Origin: Marivirga sericea
GTDB taxonomy: Bacteria > Bacteroidota > Bacteroidia > Cytophagales > Cyclobacteriaceae
Direction of reading: 5' to 3'
DNA: 64,000 nt
Assembly (NCBI RefSeq): GCF_900177665.1
Contig: NZ_FXAW01000001.1
Coordinates: 62,001 to 126,000, forward strand
The number at the start of each line of letters is the position of its first letter. Within the stretch, counting starts at the first letter, position 1. Below the pieces are notes generated by a model. It was not told the DNA's origin. It searched no databases and saw only the letters and a program-made list of their open reading frames with translations. A program made the position numbers and the translations under genes. Shown here in pieces: positions 27,445 through 36,200 of this stretch.

Positions 27445-27741
27445 TAGGAAGTGGTAATATTCCCGCAGGACTCGGAAAAATCCCAACAGGAAGGGTCAAT
27501 AGTCCAACAGGAAGCGCTCGAATTGTAACAGGAAGGGGTCTCATGTGGCAGGAAAGGAAAAAATCCTGACAGGAAGGGTCATTAGTCCGACAGGAAGGCT
27601 AAAATCCTGACAGGAAGCCCCCATAGTCAGTTAGGAAAGCCAAATAGTGGCTTAGTAAGGGGTGAAACGGTCTAGGGAGGAGGTGAAATGGTTGAGGAGT
27701 GGGGCGAAGTCATCTAGGAGGCACCAAAGCGCCACTTCCTA
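27445..27741. repeat. Degenerate tandem array, 21-bp period, flanked by 10-bp inverted repeats
   Basis: A CAGGAAGG-like core recurs at 27466, 27487, 27508, 27529, 27549, 27570, 27591, 27611, 27632, 27654, 27672, 27693 and 27713. Most spacings are 20-22 bases, except a shorter step of 18 near 27672. The unit consensus is about YAGGAAGGG, 3-4 variable bases, AATAGTCCNA. Units differ far more than in a young satellite. The block is bounded by TAGGAAGTGG (27445-27454) and its exact complement CCACTTCCTA (27732-27741). No frame stays open across the array. A second, unrelated 21-bp array lies at 40950. Confidence 0.8.
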
Positions 27742-27906
27742 GACACTCGGAAAAGTGCGCATTATTCAGGTAGCTTTGGTACCGGATCAGTTGGGATACG
27801 ATTAAAAAAATAATAAATCGCTGTAATTCCTTTATTTGATGCAACTTATGGTCATTTAGTGTATCTTAACATTACTCAATATCAATTCCCACCCTAAAAA
27901 ACTGAC

Positions 27907-28596
27907 ATGAATACGATCCATAATGAGTTAAAAAATACAGCAAGAGTAGCCGGTATTTGGTATTTGCTAATGGCCATTTCTGGCATTTTTGGATTTCTTA
28001 TTTTCCATTCAGAAGTATATACATCAGACCCACAGGAGACCTTAACTAATCTGACGGAAAGTGAATCAACAGCGAGAATTCGCTTATTGCTAGAATTTGC
28101 TATCATAATTTCTCAAGCACTTACCGCATTGTGGTTTTATAAACTTTTTAGAAATATTAGTCAAACCGCTGCTTTAGCTACTATGATTTGGGGAACAGTA
28201 AATTCAATGGTGATTATGTTAAGTGCAATTGCCATGGCGGTCGCTATTTCAGTAGCGGCTTCTGAACTCATAGTTGCAGATAAAATTTTAATGGTGGACT
28301 TATTAACAAAAATTAGTGCTAAGTCCTGGAGTATTGGCTCACTATTTTTCGGACTATGGCTGATCCCTTTAGGATTCATGATTACCAGTTCAAAAAGAAT
28401 GCCTGTATGGTTGGGAAGAGTTTTAATGCTAGGAGGAATCGGCTATTTGCTTAGTGCTTTTATAGGATACGGTGGTGTATCTGCTTCTTGGGTAGGATAC
28501 CTCACTATTCCTGCTTCTGTTGCTGAATTTTGGATGATTGGATATCTATTGATCTTCGGTATTCGACCAGAAGTTGATGCTGCAACTACAGAATAG
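27907..28596 (+). CDS. DUF4386 membrane protein
   Basis: A 229-residue protein with about six membrane helices. The opening segment (ARVAGIWYLLMAISGIFGFL), the long extracytoplasmic loop after helix 1 and the central ALTALWFYKLFR are typical of DUF4386. Function unknown. It stands alone between repeat-rich gaps. Confidence 0.82.
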   Translation: MNTIHNELKNTARVAGIWYLLMAISGIFGFLIFHSEVYTSDPQETLTNLTESESTARIRLLLEFAIIISQALTALWFYKLFRNISQTAALATMIWGTVNSMVIMLSAIAMAVAISVAASELIVADKILMVDLLTKISAKSWSIGSLFFGLWLIPLGFMITSSKRMPVWLGRVLMLGGIGYLLSAFIGYGGVSASWVGYLTIPASVAEFWMIGYLLIFGIRPEVDAATTE

Positions 28597-28701
28597 ATGG
28601 ATAGAGAAGTCTGGGAAATACCAAAATCGGTAAAGTCATTTTATGAAATTATCCCGCAATCAGAACTTGATGAATATTTTAGAAAAGTAGTAAATCGATA
28701 A
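28597..28701 (+). other. Possible 34-residue ORF abutting DUF4386
   Basis: The ATG follows directly after the DUF4386 stop codon and the frame stays open to a TAA at 28699-28701. The peptide (MDREVWEIPKSVKSFYEII...) is soluble and charged. It may be a truncated gene end or a coupled small protein. No family recognised. Confidence 0.25.
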
Positions 28702-28787
28702 TCAGTTTTCAATAAATAGCTAGCAAAGAACTAACACGCCCAACTTCCGAGGAACTCGGAAAAGCGGGAGGGAGGAAAGTTTAGCGG

Positions 28788-28892
28788 GCCTGTCTGCCAC
28801 AGGCAGGCCTGCTTGGGCAGACAAGCCAGCGTTGGTGTCGCGCGTGGAAGCATTAGACTTTCTCTGTGAGGCTATCCTGCCAGCTGGCGGGG
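28788..28892. repeat. Cluster of REP-like palindromes
   Basis: GCCTGTCTGCC (28788-28798) pairs with GGGCAGACAAGC (28815-28826). CCTGCCAGCTGGCGGGG (28876-28892) is a palindrome of the type also seen at 46928. Just before, TTCCGAGGAACTCGGAA (about 28745-28761) is another. This is intergenic repeat debris, with no gene from 28702 to 29460. Confidence 0.6.
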
Positions 28893-28972
28893 ATTATAGG
28901 GGTGTTGTATTGCTATCAGTTTAGCAGATGTAGCATTAGGTATAGCAGGAAAAGAATAAAGTAAACCCATAC

Positions 28973-29220
28973 AATTTCCCATTCTCACCAAAACCTCCTT
29001 CATAAAATCTAAAAATCCCCTTACTTTTCGATTAATTATTGATTTTTGAAGATGTGTTTTATAATTTTCAACCTATATTTAATCATTAATTTCTTCAACA
29101 ACCAAAACCGGCAATTAATCAATTTTTCTTTTTCCGATACACTCGGTACTGGTTCATGAGAACATTGAATCTGATATAACATGGTATTCGTTGTATCATT
29201 TTTGAAATAATGAAGCGTTG
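28973..29220 (+). repeat. Structured leader element, copy 1 of 4
   Basis: It shares with copies 2-4 the blocks TCTAAAAATCCCCTTAC, TTTTCGATTAA, GATGTGTTTTATAATT and CAACCAAAACC, in the same order. It ends with the hairpin GATATAAC (29173-29180)/GTTGTATC (29190-29197). This is the most diverged copy. It lies about 240 bases upstream of the two-component operon that begins at 29461. Confidence 0.7.
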
Positions 29221-29460
29221 GTGTTATTTTCTATGCTTTACAAAGTTAAATAGATAGTAACCTTAATTTTTTGAAATAAAATTTTCAAAATTAGTGAGTG
29301 GGGTTTTGAGTAGTTTGAGATTAATTAAGGTATTGATTTTTCAGTAATTCAAAATGAGAATTAAAGTGCTATAGAAGTCCAGAAGTTAGCTAGAAGAAAA
29401 GTAATGGACGTAAATAATTAATTAATTTAATTAAATAACTAAATACCTAAAAATAAAATC

Positions 29461-30228
29461 ATGCTTTCAAGAGAAAAATGTATACTAGCCATCAGGAAAT
29501 GGGAAAAGGCAAGAGCTAATTACAATGAAATTAAATCTTTAATAACCCCTTCAGCTGCTTTCAATTTTAATCAAAAAGATTGTCAATGGCTTAAAGAAAA
29601 TAATGAAAACAGTAAATTTCACACCTACATAGGAGTTTATGAGGATCGACTTATTTTAATTGTGGCCCCCTTAAATAAAAATGGGAAAGAAAAAGAACTC
29701 CCTTCTTATTTATATTCAGAATTAACGAGCTTAACTCAAGAAATAGTAATAACAGAAACAGATACTATTACGATCAAAAAGAGAACAGTGCTCTCTGAGA
29801 ATCTAGAGATCACAAAATATAGTGAAGAAACGGATTATCCTACCTACAATGAACCAACTATTACTGAAAGAGCTTCTGTAAAAGACATAGAAAAATGGAA
29901 AAATGAATGTTTAGATTGGTTTTTTTATGAGTCTAATAAATCAAGAGGAAAAAATATCTTTAGGACCTTTTCTGTCCCTTTTTCAGATATTTCAAGAAAA
30001 GATGGACAAGCAAATGAAGTAATTGCTTTCTTTGGATTTATAAAATCTTCCATTTATCAAACACAGTTACCCATATTAGTTTTTGTAGCTATAAATGGTG
30101 AAACTAAATCTGCAGAGATTATTCGTTCACAGAACACAAATGGTACTGTTGAAACTAATACACAAGATATGGCGCGTCCATGTCCACCTCTTTGTAAAGA
30201 TGATATGGATTATATGCTATTAGATTGA
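29461..30228 (+). CDS. Hypothetical protein, first gene of a two-component operon
   Basis: A 255-residue soluble protein without a signal peptide. The N-terminal half is helical and charged, and the middle has beta segments (HTYIGVYEDRLILIVAPL). The C-terminal third (PILVFVAINGETKSAEIIRS) ends with a Cys-Pro motif, ARPCPPLCKDD, close to the C-terminus. I recognise no family. Its stop overlaps the next ATG (TGATG), so it is cotranslated with the membrane protein and kinase that follow. It could be a signalling partner or immunity-like factor. Confidence 0.7.
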   Translation: MLSREKCILAIRKWEKARANYNEIKSLITPSAAFNFNQKDCQWLKENNENSKFHTYIGVYEDRLILIVAPLNKNGKEKELPSYLYSELTSLTQEIVITETDTITIKKRTVLSENLEITKYSEETDYPTYNEPTITERASVKDIEKWKNECLDWFFYESNKSRGKNIFRTFSVPFSDISRKDGQANEVIAFFGFIKSSIYQTQLPILVFVAINGETKSAEIIRSQNTNGTVETNTQDMARPCPPLCKDDMDYMLLD

Positions 30229-30863
30229 TGAATAATTATATTTTATCCTCTATTATCTTATCTTATTCATTATTGGTTGTCGCTTTTGCATATGGAATCA
30301 CCAATGAAAAGATGCGAAATAATGAATTAAGCAGAGGGTACCTTGTCTATTTAGGCTTTATCCTAGTAATAGAGGTAATCAATCATATTTTAATTACATT
30401 TTTAGAAACCAAAAACACGCATTATCTCTACCCTTTATACTTTTCAGGTGAGTTTTTGATATTAATGAGCATATGTTTAAAAGGGTTAAAAGCGACTAAA
30501 AAGTGGAAAATGATTACCGGCTTAGTTGCAAGTTACATCTTTATTGAAACCACTATTTTGTGGTTTATTTATCAAGATGCATCTACTGGATATGCTAAGA
30601 TAATCTCTCATTTAATTATTATTTGTGCAGTGGCTATTCTTCTTATTAAGAATATAAAAGAGGCAGAAAAAAATGATCCCAGATGGTTTATTTACGGAGC
30701 TTTATTCCTCTATTATAGTGTCTCCTTATTTTTATTTTTGTTGATGAGTCAATTGACAGAACAGAACATTAATATCTGGATTATAAATAACATTCTATCT
30801 TCCTTATTATACAGTAGTTTCATCTACACATTTTACAAATTAATAAAATGGAGGTCAAAATAG
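30228..30863 (+). CDS. Multi-pass membrane protein next to a DesK-type kinase
   Basis: About 211 residues with six or seven hydrophobic helices and short loops. The start is the ATG at 30228; the codon before it is TTG. It overlaps the kinase gene by 16 bases. The layout, a membrane protein without a catalytic domain followed by a kinase with only one helix, suggests it is the membrane sensing part of the signalling system. No family name can be assigned. Confidence 0.68.
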   Translation: MNNYILSSIILSYSLLVVAFAYGITNEKMRNNELSRGYLVYLGFILVIEVINHILITFLETKNTHYLYPLYFSGEFLILMSICLKGLKATKKWKMITGLVASYIFIETTILWFIYQDASTGYAKIISHLIIICAVAILLIKNIKEAEKNDPRWFIYGALFLYYSVSLFLFLLMSQLTEQNINIWIINNILSSLLYSSFIYTFYKLIKWRSK

Positions 30864-31603
30864 AATATATAGTGGTTATGATTATCGTACTGTCGATAAT
30901 CATTACTACTTCTTTTGCGGTATACAGAGCCTTTGTTCAAAAGATATTGAAAGAAAAGTCTCGGCAGCATCAACTGGAGTTGGAATATCAAAAAGAAGTT
31001 TCTTTACAATACACTGTTGTCCAGGAAAACGAACGAAAAAGGATCGCAGAAATGCTGCATGATGATGTGGGTAATAAATTAAACATTCTTTCACTTTGGA
31101 TTAATAATGAAGATACATGGAATAATGATCGCTCTAAGGAGATAATTAGTCAACAAATACCAGAATTAATTGAAGCGGTAAGGACTATATCTCACACTTT
31201 ATATCCCGCCAATTTGGAAAAATTTGGGTTAATTCTTGAAATTGAATCCTTAATAGCTATGGTTAATGCATCTCTCTCCACTCAATTAATATTGACTCAT
31301 GATTACCATAGAAAAGATCTTTCATTTGAAGTTAAAATCTACCACATAGTGCAAGAGTTTTTAACTAATGTCATTAAACATGCCCAAGCCACTCAAATGA
31401 CAATTCATATCCGTGATACTCATTCTTTATTTGCTATGATTTTATCAGATAATGGTATTGGTTTTACTAAAGACTCAGTCCAAAACGGGATAGGACTTAG
31501 TAATATCAATGGGAGAATTCGATCCATTAATGCTAAAAGCAAATGGAAGAGTAGAGAAGAAAAGGGCACAAAATTAATTGTAGCATTCCCTAATCATGAA
31601 TAA
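30848..31603 (+). CDS. Histidine kinase, DesK/NarX-like (HisKA_3)
   Basis: A 251-residue kinase. It has one N-terminal membrane helix (about 5-28), a coiled coil, the phospho-acceptor His71 in KRIAEMLHDDVGNKL, and a compact ATPase domain (IVQEFLTNVIKHAQAT, DNGIGF, GIGLSNINGRI). There is no large sensing domain, which makes the preceding membrane protein the likely sensor. It overlaps the response-regulator gene by 8 bases. Confidence 0.92.
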   Translation: MEVKIEYIVVMIIVLSIIITTSFAVYRAFVQKILKEKSRQHQLELEYQKEVSLQYTVVQENERKRIAEMLHDDVGNKLNILSLWINNEDTWNNDRSKEIISQQIPELIEAVRTISHTLYPANLEKFGLILEIESLIAMVNASLSTQLILTHDYHRKDLSFEVKIYHIVQEFLTNVIKHAQATQMTIHIRDTHSLFAMILSDNGIGFTKDSVQNGIGLSNINGRIRSINAKSKWKSREEKGTKLIVAFPNHE

Positions 31604-32264
31604 GGTAATAAATCTAGCAATAGTCGATGATGAGGCCCTGATATTAGAGGGAATTGCACTTTTGTTTTCAAATGTAAGTCACATTAATGTTGTGCAAGAA
31701 GCTAAAAGCGGTTTAGAGTTTCTTGATGCAATTGCAGAGATTCTAGATGAAAACTTTCCTGATATTGCCTTAATTGATATTCAAATGAAACCAATGGATG
31801 GGTTTGATTTGGTAGAAGCTTTGAGAGCGAATTATCCCGAGTTAAAAATCATTATTCTTTCTTCTCATTATAAAAGTAACATAATAGGGCACATGATCAA
31901 GTTGGGCGTGTCAGCTTTTATTCCAAAAAACTCAAATAAGAAGGAGCTTTTGCAAGCTATAGAATCAGTACATGAAATGGGAGTGTACTTCACAAAAACT
32001 GATCAAGAAATGTTGATGCATTTCATGAGAAGTAAATCAAAAGGACCCACTTTAAATCCTGAGCAAGAATTATCTAGCAGAGAAATTGACGTTTTAAAAT
32101 TAATTTGCCAGGAAAATACAAATCAAGAAATTGCAGATCAACTGTTTTTAAGCAAAAGAACTGTGGAAAGTCACCGACAAAGAATTCTAGAAAAAGTTGG
32201 GGCTAAAAACACAGTAGGCTTAGTGGTCTACGCTATAGCTAACGACATACATCCGCTTCCCTAA
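31596..32264 (+). CDS. NarL/LuxR-type response regulator
   Basis: A 222-residue protein. The receiver domain has Asp61 (ALIDIQMKPMDGF). The C-terminal LuxR-type HTH is LSSREIDVLKLICQENTNQE followed by IADQLFLSKRTVESHRQ. It is the regulator paired with the kinase upstream. A palindrome CCGTAT-AA-ATACGG sits 11 bases after its stop and before the three-gene cassette, so it probably controls that cassette. Confidence 0.93.
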   Translation: MNKVINLAIVDDEALILEGIALLFSNVSHINVVQEAKSGLEFLDAIAEILDENFPDIALIDIQMKPMDGFDLVEALRANYPELKIIILSSHYKSNIIGHMIKLGVSAFIPKNSNKKELLQAIESVHEMGVYFTKTDQEMLMHFMRSKSKGPTLNPEQELSSREIDVLKLICQENTNQEIADQLFLSKRTVESHRQRILEKVGAKNTVGLVVYAIANDIHPLP

Positions 32265-32274
32265 TATTTTCATA

Positions 32275-32288
32275 CCGTATAAATACGG
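32275..32288. promoter_or_regulatory. CCGTAT-AA-ATACGG dyad, candidate operator for the NarL-type regulator
   Basis: Six-base perfect arms around AA, in a 186-base gap between the regulator and the cassette. Its position about 165 bases upstream of the first cassette gene suits either an activator site or the end of the regulator transcript. The dyad is too short and has no T-run, so it is not a terminator. Confidence 0.45.
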
Positions 32289-32450
32289 AAGATTTAATTT
32301 GGTATTTTCTACTCTAAAATAGCCTAAGATAAATCCGTCTATTTGTAATGTTCATTTACATGAAGCTTCAAACAAAACATGAACAGTGGTGAAATCCGAA
32401 AAGCCAATACAATAGAGTAGGAAAATTTTACTATTTAAAAAGAACTAAAG

Positions 32451-33698
32451 ATGTCATTTAAAGATTCACAATTCGATTATCTGTTCAGTGCGATTGCAGA
32501 CAAATATCCTGCTATTGCCCAAAAGACAGATACTACACAATTTCAATTTGCAGGAAGCCCAATGGCTGCTGCTTGGACTAAAGGGGACTCTTATGAGGCA
32601 CACCAATTTGCAAATCATGTACCGGCTGATGTAAATGGTTTTTATACACCTAATCCGGGAGAATTAAGTAACGCTTATGGTTCTCTGATTGCTTCTATTG
32701 ATCCAGGAGTTGATGGAAGTAAGGACCCAACGTATATCAAATTAATAAAACAAAAGCAGGACGCTGAGAGCGCCCAAAAATCTAATTTGGATCAAATGAA
32801 GGCAGCTTGGGCTACTTATGTTCAGGCAAATACTGACCCAAAAACTGGACAACCAGCAATGTCTTTTGATGATTGGAAGAACTCTGAAATTGGCGGGCTA
32901 GAATATCAAAATGCTATTGATTCTAAACAGGCCGAGTTGGATGATATTACTAAAAATATTGCCACTTTGGTAAAATCTTTTAATGCTGCACTAGCACAAG
33001 ATCAGGAGAAATTTACTGATGACAAATACCAAGCTCAATACACTAGAAAGGGGACTCCTGTTCAGCTGCCAGAAATTACCATTGAAGGTGACTTAGGACA
33101 AGATGTCTCGAATTGGGATAATGCACCTGAGGGAAGTTATGATCTTGACGTTACCTTAACAAAAGATTCTGAGGTTAAAACACCTTGGAAAACGTTAACA
33201 AGAACGGATGTTTCTCAACACTGCTTTAAAACTTCAGTTACGTCAAAGACCACCTCATCACGAATTATCAATGATTCGCACTATAAATTGCGTGTAATGT
33301 TGAAAGGGTTTAAATCTTATAATATCACTTTTGGTGGTTGGTACGATTCAACCTATGTTAGTCCGAATACTGCGAAGTTTTCTCCAGCTTCCACAGTAAA
33401 TTCAGAAACATTCTTTGCTGCGAATGGTGGTGCATTACATATGATACCTTCTCAGGTGTGGGTAATGTATCAGCCTGAGATTGAACTAACTATTAGTTCT
33501 GAACTTTACAAAGAAACAGTAAAGGGAGATTTAGAATCTAATATCGACTGGTTGGATATATTATCCATGCGCTTTAGCGCTGATGCTGGACACTCAATTG
33601 TGAAAGAGGGTGAAACAGTAACGACCATCTCGTTTAAGTCGCCTACGCTTCAAGGCCCTCAGGTCTACGGTGTTACATCTCTTTTAGAAGTTAAATAA
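32451..33698 (+). CDS. Hypothetical protein of a regulated three-gene cassette
   Basis: A 415-residue soluble protein with no signal peptide. Residues about 100-190 are helical with coiled-coil character (KLIKQKQDAESAQKSNLDQM, QAELDDITKNIATLVKSF). The C-terminal half from about 200 is rich in beta strands, Ser/Thr and aromatic residues, ending TLQGPQVYGVTSLLEVK. I recognise no family. A helical region followed by a beta domain is compatible with toxin-like or structural proteins, but that is speculation. A strong hairpin follows, then two more cassette genes. Confidence 0.72.
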   Translation: MSFKDSQFDYLFSAIADKYPAIAQKTDTTQFQFAGSPMAAAWTKGDSYEAHQFANHVPADVNGFYTPNPGELSNAYGSLIASIDPGVDGSKDPTYIKLIKQKQDAESAQKSNLDQMKAAWATYVQANTDPKTGQPAMSFDDWKNSEIGGLEYQNAIDSKQAELDDITKNIATLVKSFNAALAQDQEKFTDDKYQAQYTRKGTPVQLPEITIEGDLGQDVSNWDNAPEGSYDLDVTLTKDSEVKTPWKTLTRTDVSQHCFKTSVTSKTTSSRIINDSHYKLRVMLKGFKSYNITFGGWYDSTYVSPNTAKFSPASTVNSETFFAANGGALHMIPSQVWVMYQPEIELTISSELYKETVKGDLESNIDWLDILSMRFSADAGHSIVKEGETVTTISFKSPTLQGPQVYGVTSLLEVK

Positions 33699-33705
33699 AT
33701 TCATC

Positions 33706-33739
33706 AATCCAGACTCTTCATCTTGAGTCTGGATTTTAA
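33706..33739 (+). terminator. Hairpin between first and second cassette genes, possible attenuating terminator
   Basis: AATCCAGACTC (33706-33716) pairs perfectly with GAGTCTGGATT (33725-33735) over an 8-base loop and is followed by TTAAA. The U-tract is weak, so partial termination is likely. It could also protect the 3' end of the upstream message. The effect would be more of the first protein than of the two that follow. Confidence 0.6.
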
Positions 33740-33750
33740 ATCAAAAAATC

Positions 33751-34176
33751 ATGGCAACAATTACAAATGCAGGGACAGGTAGTTTTACTCCAGATTGCTC
33801 TAATAAAACCAAAAATCTAGTTCTAGGTGATTATTTAGACGCAAAAATTGCAAATTATATGGGAATTAGCATATCTAGTATTAATGATTTCACGACAGTA
33901 CGTGTAGACTCACCCTATGCAAATAGCGAAGGTGTTATCAAATCTATGGAAAGTGAAAAGGGATTTGTGAGAGGCTTACGTATTGATCTTCAGAAAGAAC
34001 AGGATGGTTATGCAACCTTTCAAGTTCAATGGGGAACAGGAAATGGTGCAAAGGGAGGTGCTTATGCAGGTGTTTTAATGCGAGTTAATACCAATTTCAC
34101 AATGAATGACCTAAGAACGGCTCTTGCTGCAAGCTTCAATTATATTCCGGTAAAATATGCCAGGTTAGATCCTTAA
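33751..34176 (+). CDS. Hypothetical small protein, second cassette gene
   Basis: A 141-residue protein without signal peptide or membrane span. It begins MATITNAGTGSFTPDCSNK. A central block is rich in Gly and beta character (DGYATFQVQWGTGNGAKGGAYAG begins near 89). No family recognised. It lies between the 415-residue protein and the C58-like protease and is probably an accessory or partner of one of them. Confidence 0.65.
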   Translation: MATITNAGTGSFTPDCSNKTKNLVLGDYLDAKIANYMGISISSINDFTTVRVDSPYANSEGVIKSMESEKGFVRGLRIDLQKEQDGYATFQVQWGTGNGAKGGAYAGVLMRVNTNFTMNDLRTALAASFNYIPVKYARLDP

Positions 34177-34193
34177 TCATAAAATTGATCATT

Positions 34194-34697
34194 ATGAATA
34201 CTGTTAAATGGAAAAATACAACGAAGAAACATCCTAATGGGGTGTGTGAAGCGGCCACTTCAATCTGGCTTGAACGAATTGCTCAAGCTGGAATTGATTT
34301 TGCTAATAATATTACGCCTGAAGATTGTGATAGTCTTCAAAGTAAAGTTGAGAATGGAACCTATACTTGGGCTGTAGACCTTTTGCCATTACTTGGTGGA
34401 CAAGCAACTTTCCAAGCTTTTGAGGGAGAAAACCCAACGAGTGAGGGAAAGTTCTTATCAATAATATCGGAAATGAATGACAATGATTTTCGTTATATAA
34501 GCGCAACAAATTCAATGGGTGGAGGACATGCGTTGGCTGTTTTCAGGTTTAGAGGAAAATACTATGCGTTTGATCCCAATTATGCAATTTATAGTTGCAG
34601 CGCATTGGAATCTGAGCTGAAGCTTTTGGCAAAACAAATCTGGTCAAATTTAAGACCGTGGTCAGATATTGCTGTCCGTCATGGAACTATTAACTAG
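34194..34697 (+). CDS. YopT-like (peptidase C58-like) cysteine protease-fold protein
   Basis: About 167 residues counted from the ATG at 34194; a TTG nine bases upstream is less likely. The candidate triad is Cys18 (NGVCEAATSIWL), His112 (GGGHALAVFRFRG) and Asp127 (YYAFDPNY). The His-Asp spacing of 15 is that of AvrPphB/YopT-type proteases, as are the helix after Cys and the F-D-P-N motif. Known C58 members are bacterial effectors that cleave host proteins or act within larger toxins. Here it is a stand-alone cytosolic protein at the end of a regulated cassette. Its role and target are unknown. Confidence 0.62.
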   Translation: MNTVKWKNTTKKHPNGVCEAATSIWLERIAQAGIDFANNITPEDCDSLQSKVENGTYTWAVDLLPLLGGQATFQAFEGENPTSEGKFLSIISEMNDNDFRYISATNSMGGGHALAVFRFRGKYYAFDPNYAIYSCSALESELKLLAKQIWSNLRPWSDIAVRHGTIN

Positions 34698-34733
34698 CTG
34701 GTTGATAGAGGTCTTTGATAAATACCTATGATT

Positions 34734-34767
34734 GCACCATCGATTGAAATATGTTGATGGTGCTTTT
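34734..34767 (+). terminator. Rho-independent terminator after the three-gene cassette
   Basis: GCACCATC (34734-34741) pairs with GATGGTGC (34755-34762), followed by TTTTA. It lies 37 bases past the protease stop codon and marks the end of the cassette. Confidence 0.8.
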
Positions 34768-34921
34768 ATAAAATTTTGGTTTTAAAAGTGCTCCCTTTCA
34801 TTTCCATAATAGATGAAACAGAAAGTGTATAGTTCTTTCTAGAATTATTCGTAATCACAAAAACTCGAAAGTCATTCAAAAAAGTCTAAAAAACCCTCTA
34901 AAAGCAATTTTCTTACCATTA

Positions 34922-35176
34922 AAAATTTCCCTTTTTCACCAAAAACCCTTCATAAAATCTAAAAATCCCCTTACTTTTCGACCAACTACTATATTTTTAG
35001 GATGTATTTTATAATTAATCCACTAACTTTATCTTGTAATTTCATCTGCAACCAAAACCTGTACCTATTCAATTTTTCATTTTTTTTGGTTTAAGTGGCA
35101 TTATAGCTGATGTGATAATGTAGTTTTTATTATATCTGGTATTGTAGGGTAGTGACAGCTTTTGTGTTATTATCCA
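34922..35176 (+). repeat. Structured leader element, copy 2 of 4
   Basis: The first 60 bases are nearly identical to copy 1 (TTCATAAAATCTAAAAATCC and on). The rest matches copies 3 and 4 (TTAGGATGTATTTTATAATT, CATCTGCAACCAAAACCTGT, TTTTTTTTGGTTTAAGTGG). It ends in the hairpin GGTAGTGAC/GTTATTATCC, with changed but mostly pairing arms. It ends 38 bases before the ATG of the next gene. Confidence 0.8.
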
Positions 35177-35213
35177 CCTGTTATCAAAATAGCAAATAAC
35201 AAAATTGAATTTT

Positions 35214-35978
35214 ATGAAAACATCGATTTTTGCAATCTTTATTACTATTCTAACTTTTGGATTAGCGTACTCGCAAAATGCTGAACAAGAATGGTCTTTA
35301 AGAAAATCCTACACAACACAGGTTGACTTAGTAGTCAAATTTATTGAAGGTGCAAACGTTAAGCAAAGAACAGCAAAAGCAGGCTTGAAATATCGTTATA
35401 TTGAAACAATAAATAATAGTGTGTATATAAAATTTTTGGATATAAAATCCTCAAATGATCCCTTTAGAGATGATGATAATTTTGTAAATTCTACGAATGA
35501 TGAAATAAAATATTTTATTGATCAAGACGATTTAACTAAAATTCATAAAAAGAAGAATGCAAGTTTAGTTTCTGGTACACTATTGGCACCAATAAAAATA
35601 AGACCGGAAGAAGAGATAAACGGAGAAACTGTACCTTGGGAATTGTCTACAGATTTAACTTTAGGACAATACATTGGATTTAGACTGCCAATAAGCAAAA
35701 CAAATGCATACTATTTGACTGTACCAACTGTTACACTTGGGACTAGTTTACTCTCAATAAATAGCTCCAACACAAACCCAGAAACGGAAACATCTACAAC
35801 TTTGGGTCTTACTTGGTCATTAGGAGTGTTGATTGATTTGAATGGTTTTAATATTGGAATGATGCTTGGTAGAGATTATGCCCCAGGCAGCGCAGGAAAA
35901 GATTGGATATATAATGAAAAAACTTGGTTTAGTTTGGGGTTTGGAATAAACCTAACATCTAAAAATAGAGATTTGTAA
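35214..35978 (+). CDS. Hypothetical exported protein
   Basis: About 254 residues from the ATG at 35214; a TTG nine bases upstream is possible. The signal peptide is MKTSIFAIFITILTFGLAYSQ. The mature part has beta character with a C-terminal portion like an outer-membrane barrel (TTLGLTWSLGVLIDLNGFNIG, WFSLGFGINL). No family recognised. It is preceded by leader copy 2. The 36000-36200 gap after it holds only a CCATGC/GCATGG palindrome near 36157. Confidence 0.65.
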   Translation: MKTSIFAIFITILTFGLAYSQNAEQEWSLRKSYTTQVDLVVKFIEGANVKQRTAKAGLKYRYIETINNSVYIKFLDIKSSNDPFRDDDNFVNSTNDEIKYFIDQDDLTKIHKKKNASLVSGTLLAPIKIRPEEEINGETVPWELSTDLTLGQYIGFRLPISKTNAYYLTVPTVTLGTSLLSINSSNTNPETETSTTLGLTWSLGVLIDLNGFNIGMMLGRDYAPGSAGKDWIYNEKTWFSLGFGINLTSKNRDL

Positions 35979-36200
35979 AAATACTTTAGCTGATAAACTA
36001 TATAATGACTATGTAAACTAAGTTATTTGACACAACATCTGCAAACCATAAACCTAGGTGGTCCTAGCCAAGGGAGCATATTATAGTTTTAATATACCGT
36101 TAAAATATGATAAATAATTTGAAAGAGTGCTTTAAAAAATGGAACCCCCTTTCCCGCCATGCTCCGCATGGTGGCTGCATAAGCTAGCATATTTTTATAA

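Noticed and set aside
27445-27741. CRISPR array
   Set aside because: The period is 21 bases, conserved cores and drifting positions are interleaved, there are no unique spacers and no cas genes in the window. The same applies to 40950-41160.
29461-34697. Retron or diversity-generating retroelement
   Set aside because: No reverse transcriptase motifs are found on either strand of the accessory region.
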